Of a stretch of DNA of 64,000 nucleotides, positions 36,205 to 49,791 are shown piece after piece. The DNA is from Rhabditoides inermis (lineage: Eukaryota > Nematoda > Chromadorea > Rhabditida > Rhabditidae). The first letter of the stretch is position 1. The number at the start of each line of letters is the position of its first letter. The position numbers and the translations under genes are program-made. The stretch covers positions 489,001 through 553,000 of the forward strand of contig CAWZYM010000300.1 in the NCBI GenBank assembly GCA_963966185.1. Direction: 5' to 3'. The notes beneath the pieces were generated by a model that worked only from the letters and a program-made list of their open reading frames with translations, searched no databases and had not been told where the DNA came from.

Positions 36205-39200
36205 AGGGACGGGCACGTGTTTCACAAATTTCATCACAGAAAGTCGGAATTGACATCATTGTGTAGAGCACAACGAAGTAAGCATAAAAAATTGACACAC
36301 AAAACCACGAAATTCATAAATAAAAATGATACGAATTTTTGAAAGTGACTTGCGATGACAGATTTTTCTAATGGGAAGATGTCGCGCGTGGGCGTGGCTT
36401 GTGCGCAATCCTAGTTTGCCGATGAATGCGCATAATTTTAGTTTCAGAGTTGTTTCATGAGTATAAAATTAGAATATGATTTTAGAAAGCTATTCAACAA
36501 ATTTAGAAATGAAATAAAACCATAAACTGAACGAATAGTGGTCAGAGTATAGTAGTGTGAGTAGTTTGATCGAAAGGTGCCTGTTGAGTGAGCGGTTCCA
36601 CAAAAGTAGATTGCGTAAGAGTACGTAGATCAAAATCGAGAAATGGAGAACGAATTATTAAAATGCACATAACAAACATTTTAAAAAGTCAAGTATCAAT
36701 AGTGGTCGAAAGACACTTTCGCAGACTGAGGGATTAGTATCACTTCAGTGATACTCCTGTGGTAGGTTCTTCTAACAAAAATCGGTTGCGTAATTTTGCG
36801 TAATTTTCATTTGTAATGCGGCTTATGAGACTCGACGAAGAATTCAATTCTGCACAATAAAACCGATGTACCAAGAGTGGCCGAAAAAGTGAACATAGGT
36901 ACTGTCCCGATCACAAGCTTTGACCATTCGGCCGTGACGTCACGGCCCGGGCCGTGACATAGCGTGACATTGATTATATATCGTTATCTGATCAAACTAA
37001 AAATAAACCAATAACACCAATGAATTCAGCATGCATGATTTGCCCGGAATGCACATTTCAATCTCATTTTCATCATTCAAATTGACACCCGGGTGTCCAT
37101 GTGAGAAACACGATTCAGCTTGAAAAGAAGCCGCTGTGACTGAAGTCACATTGAGTATAGATAAACAAACTTCTGGATTTATACCTATCTATATATTGTT
37201 GATCTGTATACAAAATATCTTAGTAAATTTTATTTCATTCATCGAGATATTTCGATGCAAAGTGGCTGTTTCAAATTGACATCTTTCGATCCGTACATAT
37301 TTCACTGGCTCAATGACGTCCGATCGAAATGGGAACTGCACCACTGAACAGCCCATGTTTCACTCCATCTTATTATAATGTTGTTTCAGCTTTTCGTTTT
37401 CATGATTTTCGCTATATTTCACACTCGAGTATTGTTTCGAGAACCCGTTGCGAGAGGGGAGGGGGCAGACCAGTCTCGTTTGCGCACGGCGTTATTTGAG
37501 AAACCAGCTACGATTTTTGTTGCACTGTTTTTGTCTCGTTGAGACAAGTAAAATGACATCTTATTTTTGAAATTTGGACCATTTTGAACACATCCAGGAA
37601 TTGCCACCCGGACTAATTGCCAGTTAAAGATGAGTGAATGCGCAAATCTACCTTCAACTCCCTCTTTTATGGCACTTTCCCTTTGGCAAAATGTCGGGTC
37701 TTGGCATCAAACCACGCCGCCACACAGTCACTCATCTTGAACTGGTACTAAGTCAGGGTGGCAATTCCTGGATGTGTTCAAAATGGTCCAAATTTCAAAA
37801 ATAAGATGCCATTTTACTTGTCTCAACGAGACAAAAACAGTGCAATAAAAATCTTCGCTGATTTTAAAAACACGCCACCATGGTATTGTGAGTACAGTAC
37901 CCATGTGATGTGAGGGCGGGGCGAGGGGAGGCATGACGTGGCTTGATGCCAAGACCCGACATTTTGCCAAAGGGAAAGTGCCATAAAAGAGGGAGTTGAA
38001 GGTAGATTTGCGCATTCACTCATCTTTAACTGGCAATTAGTCCGGGTGGCAATTCCTGGATGTGTTCAAAATGGTCCAAATTTCAAAAATAAGATGTCAT
38101 TTTACTTGTCTCAACGAGACTAAAACAGTGCAACAAAAATCGTAGCTGGTTTCTCAAATAACGCCGTGCGCAAACGAGACTGGTCTGAAAGCGTGGACTT
38201 CATGGTGTTAGTTGCTTATATTCTTATGAGACCTCTTTTTGAAACCCTAAATGTTTGTGACAAACTGAGAACAATTTCAGATTGATAAATTTTGAATTCA
38301 TGAAGTTGAAGTGGGGAAGTCAGATATGTTATCGCGTCGCAGTGTCGCCCGCCTGTGGCAGGGCACAGCTAGAGAGACGCGACTCCTCTACGCCCCGCCC
38401 CCTCCCCTCTCGCAACGGGTTCTCGAAACAATACTCGAGTGTGAAATATAGCGAAAATCATGAAAACGAAAAGCTGAAACAACATTATAATAAGATGGAG
38501 TGAAACATGGGCTGTTCAGTGGTGCAGTTCCCATTTCGATCGGACGTCATTGAGCCAGTGAAATATGTACGGATCGAAAGATGTCAATTTGAAACAGCCA
38601 CTTTGCATCGAAATATCTCGATGAATGAAATAAAATTTACTAAGAAATTTTGTATACAGATCAACAATATATAGATAGGTATAAATCCAGAAGTTTGTTT
38701 ATCTATACTCAATGTGACTTCAGTCACAGCGGCTTCTTTTCAAGCTGAATCGTGTTTCTCACATGGACACCCGGGTGTCAATTTGAATGATGAAAATGAG
38801 ATTGAAATGTGCATTCCGGGCAAATCATGCATGCTGAATTCATTGGTGTTATTGGTTTATTTTTAGTTTGATCAGATAACGATATATAATCAATGTCACG
38901 CTATGTCACGGCCCGGGCCGTGACGTCACGGCCGAATGGTCAAAGCTTGTGATCGGGACAGTAAAATGATCAAAAACTGTGAAGGCGAAATTGACCACAG
39001 TTTATATTTGGGTCTATTTCTTCGCTGTAGTGAGACATACAAATGACATGATCGATACTGTTGCAGAGGTGAGAATCTGTACATTCCGATTATGTCATGG
39101 ATGACCTCAATTAGTAAGAGTGATCCGCTCTAATAATCAAAAGAAGCCGCTGGCTCGCGGTGTGCCCCGCGCACCCAACTCGCCCTCACTCGGTTGACCT

Positions 39201-39273
39201 CTCGCGCGACACTCGCCCATTGCGAAAGACTGTCGCTTGCCAGACCCCTATACAACCCCACGTGCCCGTCTCT
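36205..39273. mobile_element. 3,069-bp palindromic Mutator-like (fold-back) element
   Basis: The ends AGGGACGGGCACGTG and CACGTGCCCGTCTCT are inverted. The 10-bp AGGTATATCT is present at 36195-36204 and again at 39274-39283, while unbroken satellite units have it once, so it is a target duplication. Inside, about 36905-37620 and 38030-38955 are long inverted arms (e.g. GGCCGTGACGTCACGGCC near both outer ends), with nested smaller inverted repeats in the middle and about 200 bp extra in the right arm (about 38188-38390). No transposase ORF. A 9-10-bp duplication suggests a Mutator-type mechanism (inference). Confidence 0.85.
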
Positions 39274-42200
39274 AGGTATATCTTGCGAACAACACACTCT
39301 GAGGGCCTATAAGAAAATATACCTTTCTGAATCTATGAGATAATTCATCAGGGGACATGTATACTGCGTTACAGCTAAAAATTGAGAAGGTATATTTTGC
39401 GAACAACACACTCTGAGAGCTTATAAGAAAATATACCTTTCTGAATCATTGAGCTATTTCATCAGCGGACATGTATACTGAGTTACAGCTCAAATTAGAG
39501 AAGGTATATCTCGCGAACAACACTTGGAGGGCATAGTATGATTCGAGAATAACACTCTGAGTGCATTTAAGAAAACATACCTTCCTGAATCATTGAGATT
39601 ATTCATCAGGCGACATGTATACTTAGTTGCAGCTCGAATTAGAGAAGGTATGATTCGCGAATAACACTCTGAGTGCATATAAGAAAACATACCTTCCTGA
39701 ATCATTGAGATGATTCATCAGGGGACATGTTTACTGAGTTGCAGATCGAATTAGAGAAGGTATGTTTCGCGAATAACACTCTGAGTGCATATAAGAAAAT
39801 ATACCTTCTTGAATCATTGAGCTAATACATCAGGAGACATGTATACTGCGTTGCAGCTTAAAATTGAGAAGGTATATCTCGCGAATAACACTCTGAGTGC
39901 ATATAAGAAAACATACCTTCCTGAATCATTGAGATGATTAATCAGGGGACGTGTATACCGAGTTGCAGCACAAAATAGAGAAGGTATATCTTGCGAACAA
40001 CACTCTGAGGGCATATAAGAAATGATACCTTTCTGAATCATTGAGATTATTCATCAGGGGACATGTATACTGAGTTGCAGCTCGAATTAGAGAAGGTATT
40101 CTCGCGAACAACACTTTGAGGGAATAGTATGTTTCGCGAATAACACTCTGAGTGCATATAAGAAAACATACCTTCCTGAATCATTGAGATTATTCATCAG
40201 GGGACATGTATACTGAGTTGCAGCTCGAATTAGAGAAGGTATTCTCGCGAACAACACTTTGAGAGCCTATAAGGAAATATACCTTCTTGAATCATTCAGC
40301 CAAATCATCAGGGGACAAGTATACTGCGTTGAAGCTGAAATTTGAAAAGGTATATCTCGCGAACAACACACTCTGAGGGCCTATAAGAAAATATACCTTA
40401 CTGAATCATTGAGATTATTCATCAGGGGACATGTATACTGCGTTGCAGCTGAAATTTGAGAAGGTATTTCTCACGAACCACACACTCTGAGGGCCTATAA
40501 GAAAATATACCTTCTTGTGTCATTGAGAAAATGCATCGGGGGACATGTATACTGAGTTGCAGCTCGAACTAGATAAGGTATATGTCGCGAACAACACTCT
40601 GAGGGCCTATAAGAAAATATACCTCCTTGAGTCATTGAGATAATTCATCTGGGGACATGTATACTGCGTTGAAGCTGAAATTTGAAAAGGTATATCTCGC
40701 GAACAACACACTCTGAGGGCCTATAAGAAAATATAGCTTTCTGAATCATTGAGATTATTAATCAGGGGACATGTATACTGAGTTACGGCTCAAATTAGAG
40801 AAGGTATATCTCGCGAACAACACTTTGAGGGCATATAAGAAAATATACCTTCTTGAATCATCGAGCTAATTCATAAGGGGACATGTATACTGCGTTGCAG
40901 CTGAAATTTGAGAAGATATTTCTCACGAACCACACACTCTGAGAGCCTATAAGGAAATATACCTTCTTGTGTCATTGAGAAATTGCATCAGGGGACATGT
41001 ATACTGAGTTGCAGTTCGAACTAGATAAGGTATACGTCGCGAACAACACTCTGAGGGCCTATAAGAAAATATACCTCCTTGAGTCATTGAGATAATTTAT
41101 CAGGGGACATGTATACTGCGTTACAGCTCAAAATTGAGAAGGTATATCTTGCGAACAACACACTCTGAGGGCCTATAAGAAAATATACCTTTCTGAATCT
41201 ATGAGATAATTCATCAGGGGGCATGTATACTGAGTTGCAGCTCAAATTAGAGAAGGTATTCTCGCGAACAACATTTTGAGGGCCTATAAGGGAATATACC
41301 TTCTTGTGCCATTGAGATAATTCATCAGGAGACATGTATACTGCGTTGCTGCTGAAATTTGAGAAGGTATATCTTGCGAACAACACTCTGAGAGCTTATA
41401 AGAAAATATACCTTTCTCAATCATTGAGCTTATTCATCAGCGGACATGTATACTGAGTTACAGCTCAAATTAGAAAAGGTATATCTTGCGAACAACACTC
41501 TGAGTGCATATAAGAAAATATACCTTCTTGAATCATTGAACTAATACATCAGGAGACATGTATAGTGCGTTGCAGCTCAAAATTGAGAAGGTATATCTCG
41601 CGAACAACACTCTGATAACCTATAAGAAAATATACCTTCCTGAATCATTGAGATGATTCATCAGGGGACATGTATACCGAGTTGCAGCACGAAATAGAGA
41701 AGGTATATCTCGCGAACAACACACTCTGAGGGCCTATAAGAAAATATAGCTTTCTGAATCATTGAGATTATTAATCAGGGGACATGTATACTGAGTTACG
41801 GCTCAAATTAGAGAAGGTATATCTCGCGAACAACACTTTGAGGGCATATAAGAAAATATACCTTCTTAAATCATCGAGCTAATACATAAGGGGACATGTA
41901 TACTGCGTTGCAGCTGAAATTTGAGAAGATATTTCTCACGAACCACACACTCTGAGAGCCTATAAGGAAATATACCTTCTTGTCTCATTGAGAAAATGCA
42001 TCAGGGGACATGTATACTGAGTTGCAGCTCGAACTAGATAAGGTATACGTCGCGAACAACACTCTGAGGGCCTATAAGAAAATATACCTCCTTGAGTCAT
42101 TGAGATAATTTATCAGGGGACATGTATACTGCGTTACAGCTCAAAATTGAGAAGGTATATCTTGCGAACAACACACTCTGAGGGCCTATAAGAAAATATA

Positions 42201-45200
42201 CCCTTCTGAATCTATGAGATAATTCATCAGGGGGCATGTATACTGAGTTGCAGCTCAAATTAGAGAAGGTATTCTCGCGAACAACATTTTGAGGGCCTAT
42301 AAGGGAATATACCTTCTTGTGCCATTGAGATAATTCATCAGGAGACATGTATACTGCGTTGCTGCTGAAATTTGAGAAGGTATATCTTGCGAACAACACT
42401 CTGAGAGCATATAAGAAAATATACCTTTCTGAATCATTGAGCTAATTCATCAGCGGACATGTATACTGAGTTACAGCCCAAATTAGAGAAGGTATATTCC
42501 GCGAACAACACTTTGAGGGCATAGTATGTTTGGCGAATAACACTCTGAGTTCATATAAGAAAACATACCATCCTGAATCATTGAGATTATTCATCAGGGG
42601 ACATGTATACTGAGTTGCAGCTCGAATTAGAGAAGGTATTCTCGCGAACAACACTTTGAGGGCCTATAAGGAAATATACCTTCTTGAATCATTGTGCCAA
42701 ATCATCAGGGGACAAGTATACTGCGTTGAAGCTGAAATTTGAAAAGGTATGTCTCGCGAACAACACACTCTGAGGGCCTATAAGAAAATATAGCTTTCTG
42801 AATCATTGAGATTATTAATCAGGGGACATGTATACTGAGTTACGGCTCAAATTAGAGAAGTTATATCTCGCGAACAACACTTTGAGAGCATATAAGAAAA
42901 TATACCTTCTTGAATCATCGAGCTAATTCATAAGGGGACATGTATACTGCGTTGCAGCTGAAATTTGAGAAGATATTTCTCACGAACCACACACTCTGAG
43001 GGCCTATAAGGAAAAATACCTTCTTGTGTCATTGAGAAAATGCATCAGGGGACATGTATACTGAGTTGCAGCTCGAACTAGATAAGGTATATGTCGCGAA
43101 CAACACTCTGAGGGCCTATAAGAAAATATACCTTTCTGAATCTATGAGATAATTCATCAGGGGGCATGTATACTGAGTTACGGCTCAAATTAGAGAAGGT
43201 ATATCTCGCAAACAACACTTTGAGGGCATATAAGAAAATATACCTTCTTGAATCATCGAGCTAATTCATAAGGGGACGTGTATACTGCGTTGCAGCTGAA
43301 ATTTGAGAAGATATTTCTCACGAACCACACACTTTGAGGGCCTATAAGGAAATATACCTTCTTGTGTCATTGAGACAATTCATCAGTAGACATGTATAAG
43401 TTGCAGCTTGAATTAGATAAGGTATATCTCGCGATCAACACTCTGAGGGCCTATAAGAAAATATACCTTCTTGAGTCATTGAGATAATTCATCAGGGGAC
43501 ATGTATACTGCGTTACAGCTAAAAATTGAGAAGGTATATCTCGCGAACAACACACTCTGAGGGCCTATAAGAAAATATACCTTTCTGAATCATTGAGATT
43601 ATTCATCAGGGGACATGTATACTGAGTTGCAGCTCGAATTAGAGAAGGTATTCTCGCGAACAACACTTTGAGGGCCTATAAGGAAATATACCTTCTTGAA
43701 TCATTGTGCCAAATCATCAGGGGACAAGTATACTGCGTTGAAGCTGAAATTTGAAAAGGTATATCTCGCGAACAACACACTCTGAGGGCCTATAAGAAAA
43801 TATAGCTTTCTGAATCATTGAGATTATTAATCAGGTGACATGTATACTGAGTTACGGCTCAAATTAGAGAAGGTATATCTCGCGAACAACACTTTGAGGG
43901 CATATAAGAAAATATACCTTCTTGAATCATCGAGCTAATTCATAAGGGGACATGTATACTGCGTTGCAGCTGAAATTTGAGAAGATATTTCTCACGAACC
44001 ACACACTCTGAGAGCCTATAAGGAAATATACCTTCTTGTGTCATTGAGAAAATGCATCAGGGGACATGTATACTGAGTTGCAGTTCGAACTAGATAAGGT
44101 ATACGTCGCGAACAACACTCTGAGGGCCTATAAGAAAATATACCTCCTTGAGTCATTGAGATAATTTATCAGGGGACATGTATACTGCGTTACAGCTCAA
44201 AATTGAGAAGGTATATCTTGCGAACAACACACTCTGAGGGCCTATAAGAAAATATACCTTTCTGAATCTATGAGATAATTCATCAGGGAACATGTATACT
44301 GAGTTGCAGCTCAAATTATAGAAGGTATTCTCGCGAACAACATTTTGAGGGCCTATAAGGGAATATACCTTCTTGTGTCATTGAGATAATTCATCAGGGG
44401 ACATGTATACTGCGTTGCTGCTGAAATTTAAGAAGGTATATCTTGCGAACAACACTCTGAGAGCTTAAAAGAAAATATACCTTTCTGAATCATTGAGCTA
44501 ATTCATCAGCGGACATGTATACTGAGTTACAGCTCAAATTAGAGAAGGTATATCTCGCGAACAACGTTTTGAGGGCATAGTATGTTTTGCGAATAACACT
44601 CTGAGTGCATATAAGAAAACATACCTTCCTGAATCATTGAGATTATTCATCAGGGGACATGTATACTGAGTTGCAGCTCGAATTAGAGAAGGTATTCTCG
44701 CGAACAACACTTTGAGGGCCTATAAGGAAATATACCTTCTTGAATCATTGTGCCAAATCATCAGGGGACAAGTATACTGCGTTGAAGCTGAAATTTGAAA
44801 AGGTATATCTCGCGAACAACACACTCTGAGGGCCTATAAGAAAATATAGCTTTCTGAATCATTGAGATTATTAATCAGGGGACATGTATACTGAGTTACG
44901 GCTCAAATTAGAGAAGGTATATCTCGCGAACAACACTTTGAGGGCATATAAGAAAATATACCTTCTTGAATCATCGAGCTAATTCATAAGGGGACATGTA
45001 TACTGCGTTGCAGCTGAAATTTGAGAAGATATTTCTCACGAACCACACACTCTGAGAGCCTATAAGGAAATATACCTTCTTGTGTCATTGAGAAAATGCA
45101 TCAGGGGACATGTATACTGAGTTGCAGTTCGAACTAGATAAGGTATACGTCGCGAACAACACTCTGAGGGCCTATAAGAAAATATACCTCCTTGAGTCAT

Positions 45201-46319
45201 TGAGATAATTTATCAGGGGACATGTATACTGCGTTACAGCTCAAAATTGAGAAGGTATATCTTGCGAACAACACACTCTGAGGGCCTATAAGAAAATATA
45301 CCTTTCTGAATCTATGAGATAATTCATCAGGGGGCATGTATACTGAGTTGCAGCTCAAATTAGAGAAGGTATTCTCGCGAACAACATTTTGAGGGCCTAT
45401 AAGGGAATATACCTTCTTGTGCCATTGAGATAATTCATCAGGAGACATGTATACTGCGTTGCTGCTGAAATTTGAGAAGGTATATCTTGCGAACAACACT
45501 CTGAGAGCTTATAAGAAAATATACCTTTCTCAATCATTGAGCTTATTCATCAGCGGACATGTATACTGAGTTACAGCTCAAATTAGAGAAGGTATATCTT
45601 GCGAACAACACTCTGAGTGCATATAAGAAAATATACCTTTCTGAATCATTGAGCTAATTCATCAGCGGACATGTATACTGAGTTACAGCTCAAATTAGAG
45701 AAGGTATATCTCGCGAACAACACTTTGAGGGCATAGTATGTTTCGCGAATAACACTCTGAGTGCATATAAGAAAACATACCTTCCTGAATCATTGAGATT
45801 TTTCATCAGGGGACATGTATACTGAGTTGCAGCTCGAATTAGAGAAGGTATTCTCGCGAACAAACTTTGAGGTCATATAAGAAAATATACATTTCTGAAT
45901 CATTGATATTATTCATCAGGGGACATGTATACTGAGTTGCAGCTCGAATTAGAGAAGGTATTCTCGCGAACAAACTTTGAGGGCCTATAAGGGAATATAC
46001 CTTCTTGTGTCATTGAGATAATTCATCAGGGGACATGTATACTGCGTTGCTGCTGAAATTTGAGGGTATATCTTGCGAACAACACTCTGAGAGCTTATAA
46101 GAAATTATATCTTCCTGAATCATTAAGCTAATTCATCAGCAGACATGTATACTGAGTTACAGCTCAAATTAGAGAAGGTATATCTCGCGAACAACACTTT
46201 TGAGGGCATAAAAGAAAATATACCTTCTTGAATAATTGAGCCAAGTCATCAGTGGACATGTATACTGAGTTGCAGCTCGAAAAAGAGAAGGTATATCTCG
46301 CGAACAACACTCTGAGGGC
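39274..46319. repeat. ~112-bp satellite array, block 3
   Basis: About 62 units of the same satellite. 39322-40062 repeats 34740-35480 (offset 4,582), so the two large insertions split a previously duplicated region. Further higher-order copies are at 41084-41386, 42097-42399 and 45197-45499, which share the same string of variants. Confidence 0.92.
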
Positions 46320-47879
46320 CGCCGGTGAGCGAATGATTGCATCACTCCGCTCTCTCTTTCGCCCCGACTCGCGCGCGCATATTCTAGCCGGCGATTTCAA
46401 CTTCCCGCATATTGACTGGCGCTCACTCGCAGCGATCCACTCTCTCGACCGCTCTTTTATCAACTTTAACACCACGTTTTCGCTATCCCAACTGGTCCAT
46501 AAACCCACTATGGCCCGCCGGCTCGGGCAAACTCCCCACATCCTCGATCTGATACTGACTGACAAGGTTGATCTCTTCTCACACATTTCCATTGGCTCGC
46601 GTGTTGCGTTGTGTGATCACCTCCCAGTGATTGCCTCTCTCTCTATTCGCCAAACGCCGCGCTCCTCTCTCTCACCTTGCTTTGATTATGCCAAGGCGGA
46701 CTGGCCCGCAAGCAACTCGCGCATTGCCTCCATTGACTGGACTCTCACATTTGCCGGACGGACACTCGCTGAGTGTTGCAGTTTGTTCCAAGATTGTGTC
46801 GCATCCTGTCAATTGGACTTTATTCCACTGAAACCGCAGCGCAGTAACAGCCAGAAAGCTCCAGCATATATCCAGCGTCTGAGTGCGAAGGCGACGCGCC
46901 TTGCCGCGAGGCGACCCTATTCCCGCGACACTAAACGAGCACAGAAAGACCTGAGACGCGCGCTGTACGCATGGAACACCAAGTTTGAGTCGAGTCTGCT
47001 CTCTAAGGGACAGAGAAAATTCTTTCACCACGTTCGATCTAGGCTGAACCCCGCAGATGGAATCGGCCCAATAAGCTGTGCTGATGGCGTGTACATTCAT
47101 GATGAGAGTGAGAAGGCAGAGGCTTTTTCAGAGTATTTTGACTCAGTGTATTCTAATCTACCCATCCCGTCTGGTGCGCCACTCACTGATTCTTCCCATT
47201 CAATCAATCAATTTCACATTACCCACATTCTCATTGCCAAAACAATACGCTCACTCGCGCCAAAAATCAATACGTCACCAGATGGGATAACGCACATTTT
47301 TTTGAAGCACACTATAGACTCTGTTGTCACTCCAATATTTCTTCTCTTCCAGCAGTCTCTTTCCGCATGTGTCGTTCCTCCTATATGGAGGATAGGGTAT
47401 GTGAGACCCATCCACAAGGGTGGGTCCCAGAGTGAGGTAGTCAACTACCGTCCCATTGCTCTCACTGCCACACTTTCCAAACTGCTGGAGAGGATTTGCG
47501 CGGCGCAGATGACAGAGCACTTTGAGAAACACTGCCTTCTCACCTCTCGCCAATTTGGTTTCCGCGCGGGCCGATCCACATGCGCACAGCTCGTCGAATG
47601 TCATGCCCAGTGGTCGCGTGATCTCACCGACGGGCAAGTAGTCGACTGCCTTTATGTAGATTACAAGAAGGCGTTTGACTGCATAAATCATTCCATGCTG
47701 TTCAAGAAGCTTCACTCACTTGGTGTTCGCGGCAGTGCACTCGCGTGGATCAAATCTTTTCTGTGCGATAGAACAACGCGCGTACTTGTCAGTCAGTGTC
47801 TCTCCTCCCCACGCACTGTGAATTGCGGTGTTCCACAGGGGAGCTGTCTCGGGCCTCTTCTTTTCAATGTATTCCTTAA

Positions 47880-48261
47880 AGGAATAGTGGCGACTTAATT
47901 TCGACTAGGAGTAATATTAAAAATCATAATAACCTAACACAATGTCATATTGAGCGAAAGAACGACGATTCTGCGTTACTTTCAAATCTGCAACTGTCCG
48001 AGATGCAGAAGATTTTTCGAAATCATAATTGGCCCCGACACGAATTGTCTACCGCCTAACGCTTCAATACTGCAAAATTTGGAGTCGGAGACATAAGCGC
48101 AAATGAACGACTCTCTTTCACTTGCTTCATGGCTCAGTGCATGTGCGCTGCGTAGCGGCACGGAGCTCGCGGGTTCAACTCTCGTTCACGCCAAAAGTTT
48201 TGCTCTTGCGTAAATGAGAAGTTGTGGCAGGTTGTGGCAGAAATATGTCGCCACTGTGCCT
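47880..48261. mobile_element. 382-bp TTAA-flanked MITE inside the LINE reverse transcriptase
   Basis: The ends AGGAATAGTGGCGAC and GTCGCCACTGTGCCT are inverted with two mismatches. TTAA lies on both sides (47876-47879, 48262-48265). Removing the element and one TTAA gives a continuous RT frame (NVFLNNIVDC...YADD), which proves the boundaries. TTAA targets are typical of piggyBac-type elements (established knowledge). Confidence 0.88.
48123..48198 (+). repeat. tRNA-like sequence within the TTAA MITE
   Basis: Contains an A-box-like TGGCTCAGTGCATG (48130) and a B-box-like GGGTTCAACTC (48170), with a plausible T-arm GCGGG/CTCGT. The acceptor stem does not pair. It is a tRNA-derived segment carried by a DNA transposon. 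Confidence 0.45.
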
Positions 48262-49024
48262 TTAACAACATTGTCGACTGTTTGCCTGACTATGTTCGCT
48301 GCGCATTGTATGCTGACGATTTAAAAGTGTCTTACGCGTTCAGTCCCCTCGATCTCACCGCGCGCACTATGTTTCAGCGAGCAGTCGACTGTGTTGCTGA
48401 GTGGTCGATTGAGTGGGGTCTCACCATATCTGCTAGCAAAACTCAGGTTCTTCACTTGGGCAAACGAAATCCGCTCTATGCATATTCCCTTGGCACAGTG
48501 TCTCTAGAATCCCCAGAGTGTGTTAAAGATCTTGGTGTGTATATTACAAGCGGCGCGCAGCGCCGCTTGGGTTTGTCTCTACCACATTACGCGCTAGAAT
48601 TGCGCACTATCGATATCGAATACACCTATAAGAGTGATAGTGAGATACTTGTGAACTATACAGACGTTTATGTATCCCCTGGGCGGGCAATTTGTTCAGT
48701 TGGTCCAAGTTTCTATCTCGTCTCTAAAAGGAGATATAGCGCGCTCGGGGTCGAGGTGGCTTCATATACATATGTGTGTGTGTGATTATTGCGGCCGCAC
48801 GGGAGGCCACAGAGGAGAGTCAAAGCGGCGCGGTCTAAAGCGTATGCAACCAAGCGCGCCTCATAGCCTACGATTGCCGGAAGACGTAGGTACGACCATG
48901 TTATGAAACTATGATATCATATTCATATATCATACTTTAATAGTGATTGAGTTTCACACGCACCTATATACGTATATGCATGCGTTTGTGCATAGAATGC
49001 CTTATCGCTGTTTCCATCCCGCGG

Positions 49025-49097
49025 GCAATATGGCCTAGTGGATAGGGAGCGCTTACAAGATTCTGAACGTGTCGTGGGTTCGAATCCTCTCATTGAA
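49025..49097 (+). repeat. tRNA-like SINE head or tRNA pseudogene
   Basis: The A-box TGGCCTAGTGG (49031) and B-box GGGTTCGAATCC (49076) match consensus well. CAAT near the 5' end can pair with ATTG near the 3' end, but the full acceptor stem is not formed. No T-run terminator follows closely. Confidence 0.5.
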
Positions 49098-49269
49098 TTT
49101 TGTTTTGCTAGATTGATTATGACATATATAATTCATCGGAACATTTAATGAAACTAGTTTCATCACGTGTTTCGAGTTTTGTGAATTTAAATTCAAAACT
49201 TGATTTAGTTTTGATTATATTCCAGTACGATTAGTTGTTAAAATATATTATAAAGAATTTCCATGAAAT

Positions 49270-49690
49270 TCAACAAAAGCACATGTATTATCTCTAGAAA
49301 AGTACATGCGTAATAGAACGTGGTTTGTCTCGATCTAATTCAACAAAAGCGCATGCATATTTTGAAATCACTTTCAAAATCATAACAAAATAATAGTAAC
49401 ACAAACCTGCTCTCGCAAATCGTGATTGTTAACGTATTATCACGTAAATACTTAAAGCAGTTCTTAACAAGACACGACAACACATATATACATTGCGTTG
49501 TCGTGTCTTACCATTGGGCACTGCAATACATTCTTAACGAGAGCAGTTTTGTGTTACTATTATTTTGTTATGATTTTGAAAGTGATTTCAAAATATGCAT
49601 GCGCTTTTGTTGAATTAGATCGAGACAAACCACGTTCTATTACGCATGTACTTTTCTAGAGATAATACGCATTTGTATCTGTTTTACCAT
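49270..49690. mobile_element. Fold-back element with ~135-bp inverted arms
   Basis: The left arm (about 49281-49413, from TATTATCTCTAGAAAAGTAC to AACACAAACCTGCTCTCG) is repeated inverted at about 49540-49672. The middle is again partly palindromic (AAGACACGACAACAC / TTGTCGTGTCTTA). No ORF. Target duplication not resolved. Confidence 0.78.
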
Positions 49691-49791
49691 TCTTTGATTT
49701 GATTTTAATCACAAATACGTTGCACCACTTATTACAGCCACATATTTTGTCCCCATATGTTTCCTGAATACGCAATGATAAACAATTGAAT

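Larger units (their letters stand above)
46320..49791 (+). mobile_element. 5'-truncated LINE (non-LTR retrotransposon) inserted in the satellite
   Basis: A 7-bp target duplication TGAGGGC flanks it (46313-46319, 49792-49798). The open frame from 46320 encodes the end of an APE-type endonuclease (ILAGDFNFPHIDW, DLILTD, DHLPVIASL) and a reverse transcriptase with YRPIALTATLSKLLE, FGFRAGRSTCAQL, YVDYKKAFD (about 47653) and VPQGSCLGPLLF (about 47830). It is broken at 47880 by a MITE and resumes with YADDLKVSY (about 48309) up to KDLGVYITSG near 48550. After that the sequence is not coding and includes a tRNA-like block and a fold-back element. The element is dead. Confidence 0.88.

Noticed and set aside
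26005..46200. Many 60-100 codon minus-strand ORFs (…VYMSPDELSQ)
   Set aside because: Repeated satellite units without a stop; no start, splice or family evidence.
12470..49097. Three functional tRNA genes
   Set aside because: A and B boxes are present but acceptor stems do not pair; treated as tRNA-derived repeats.
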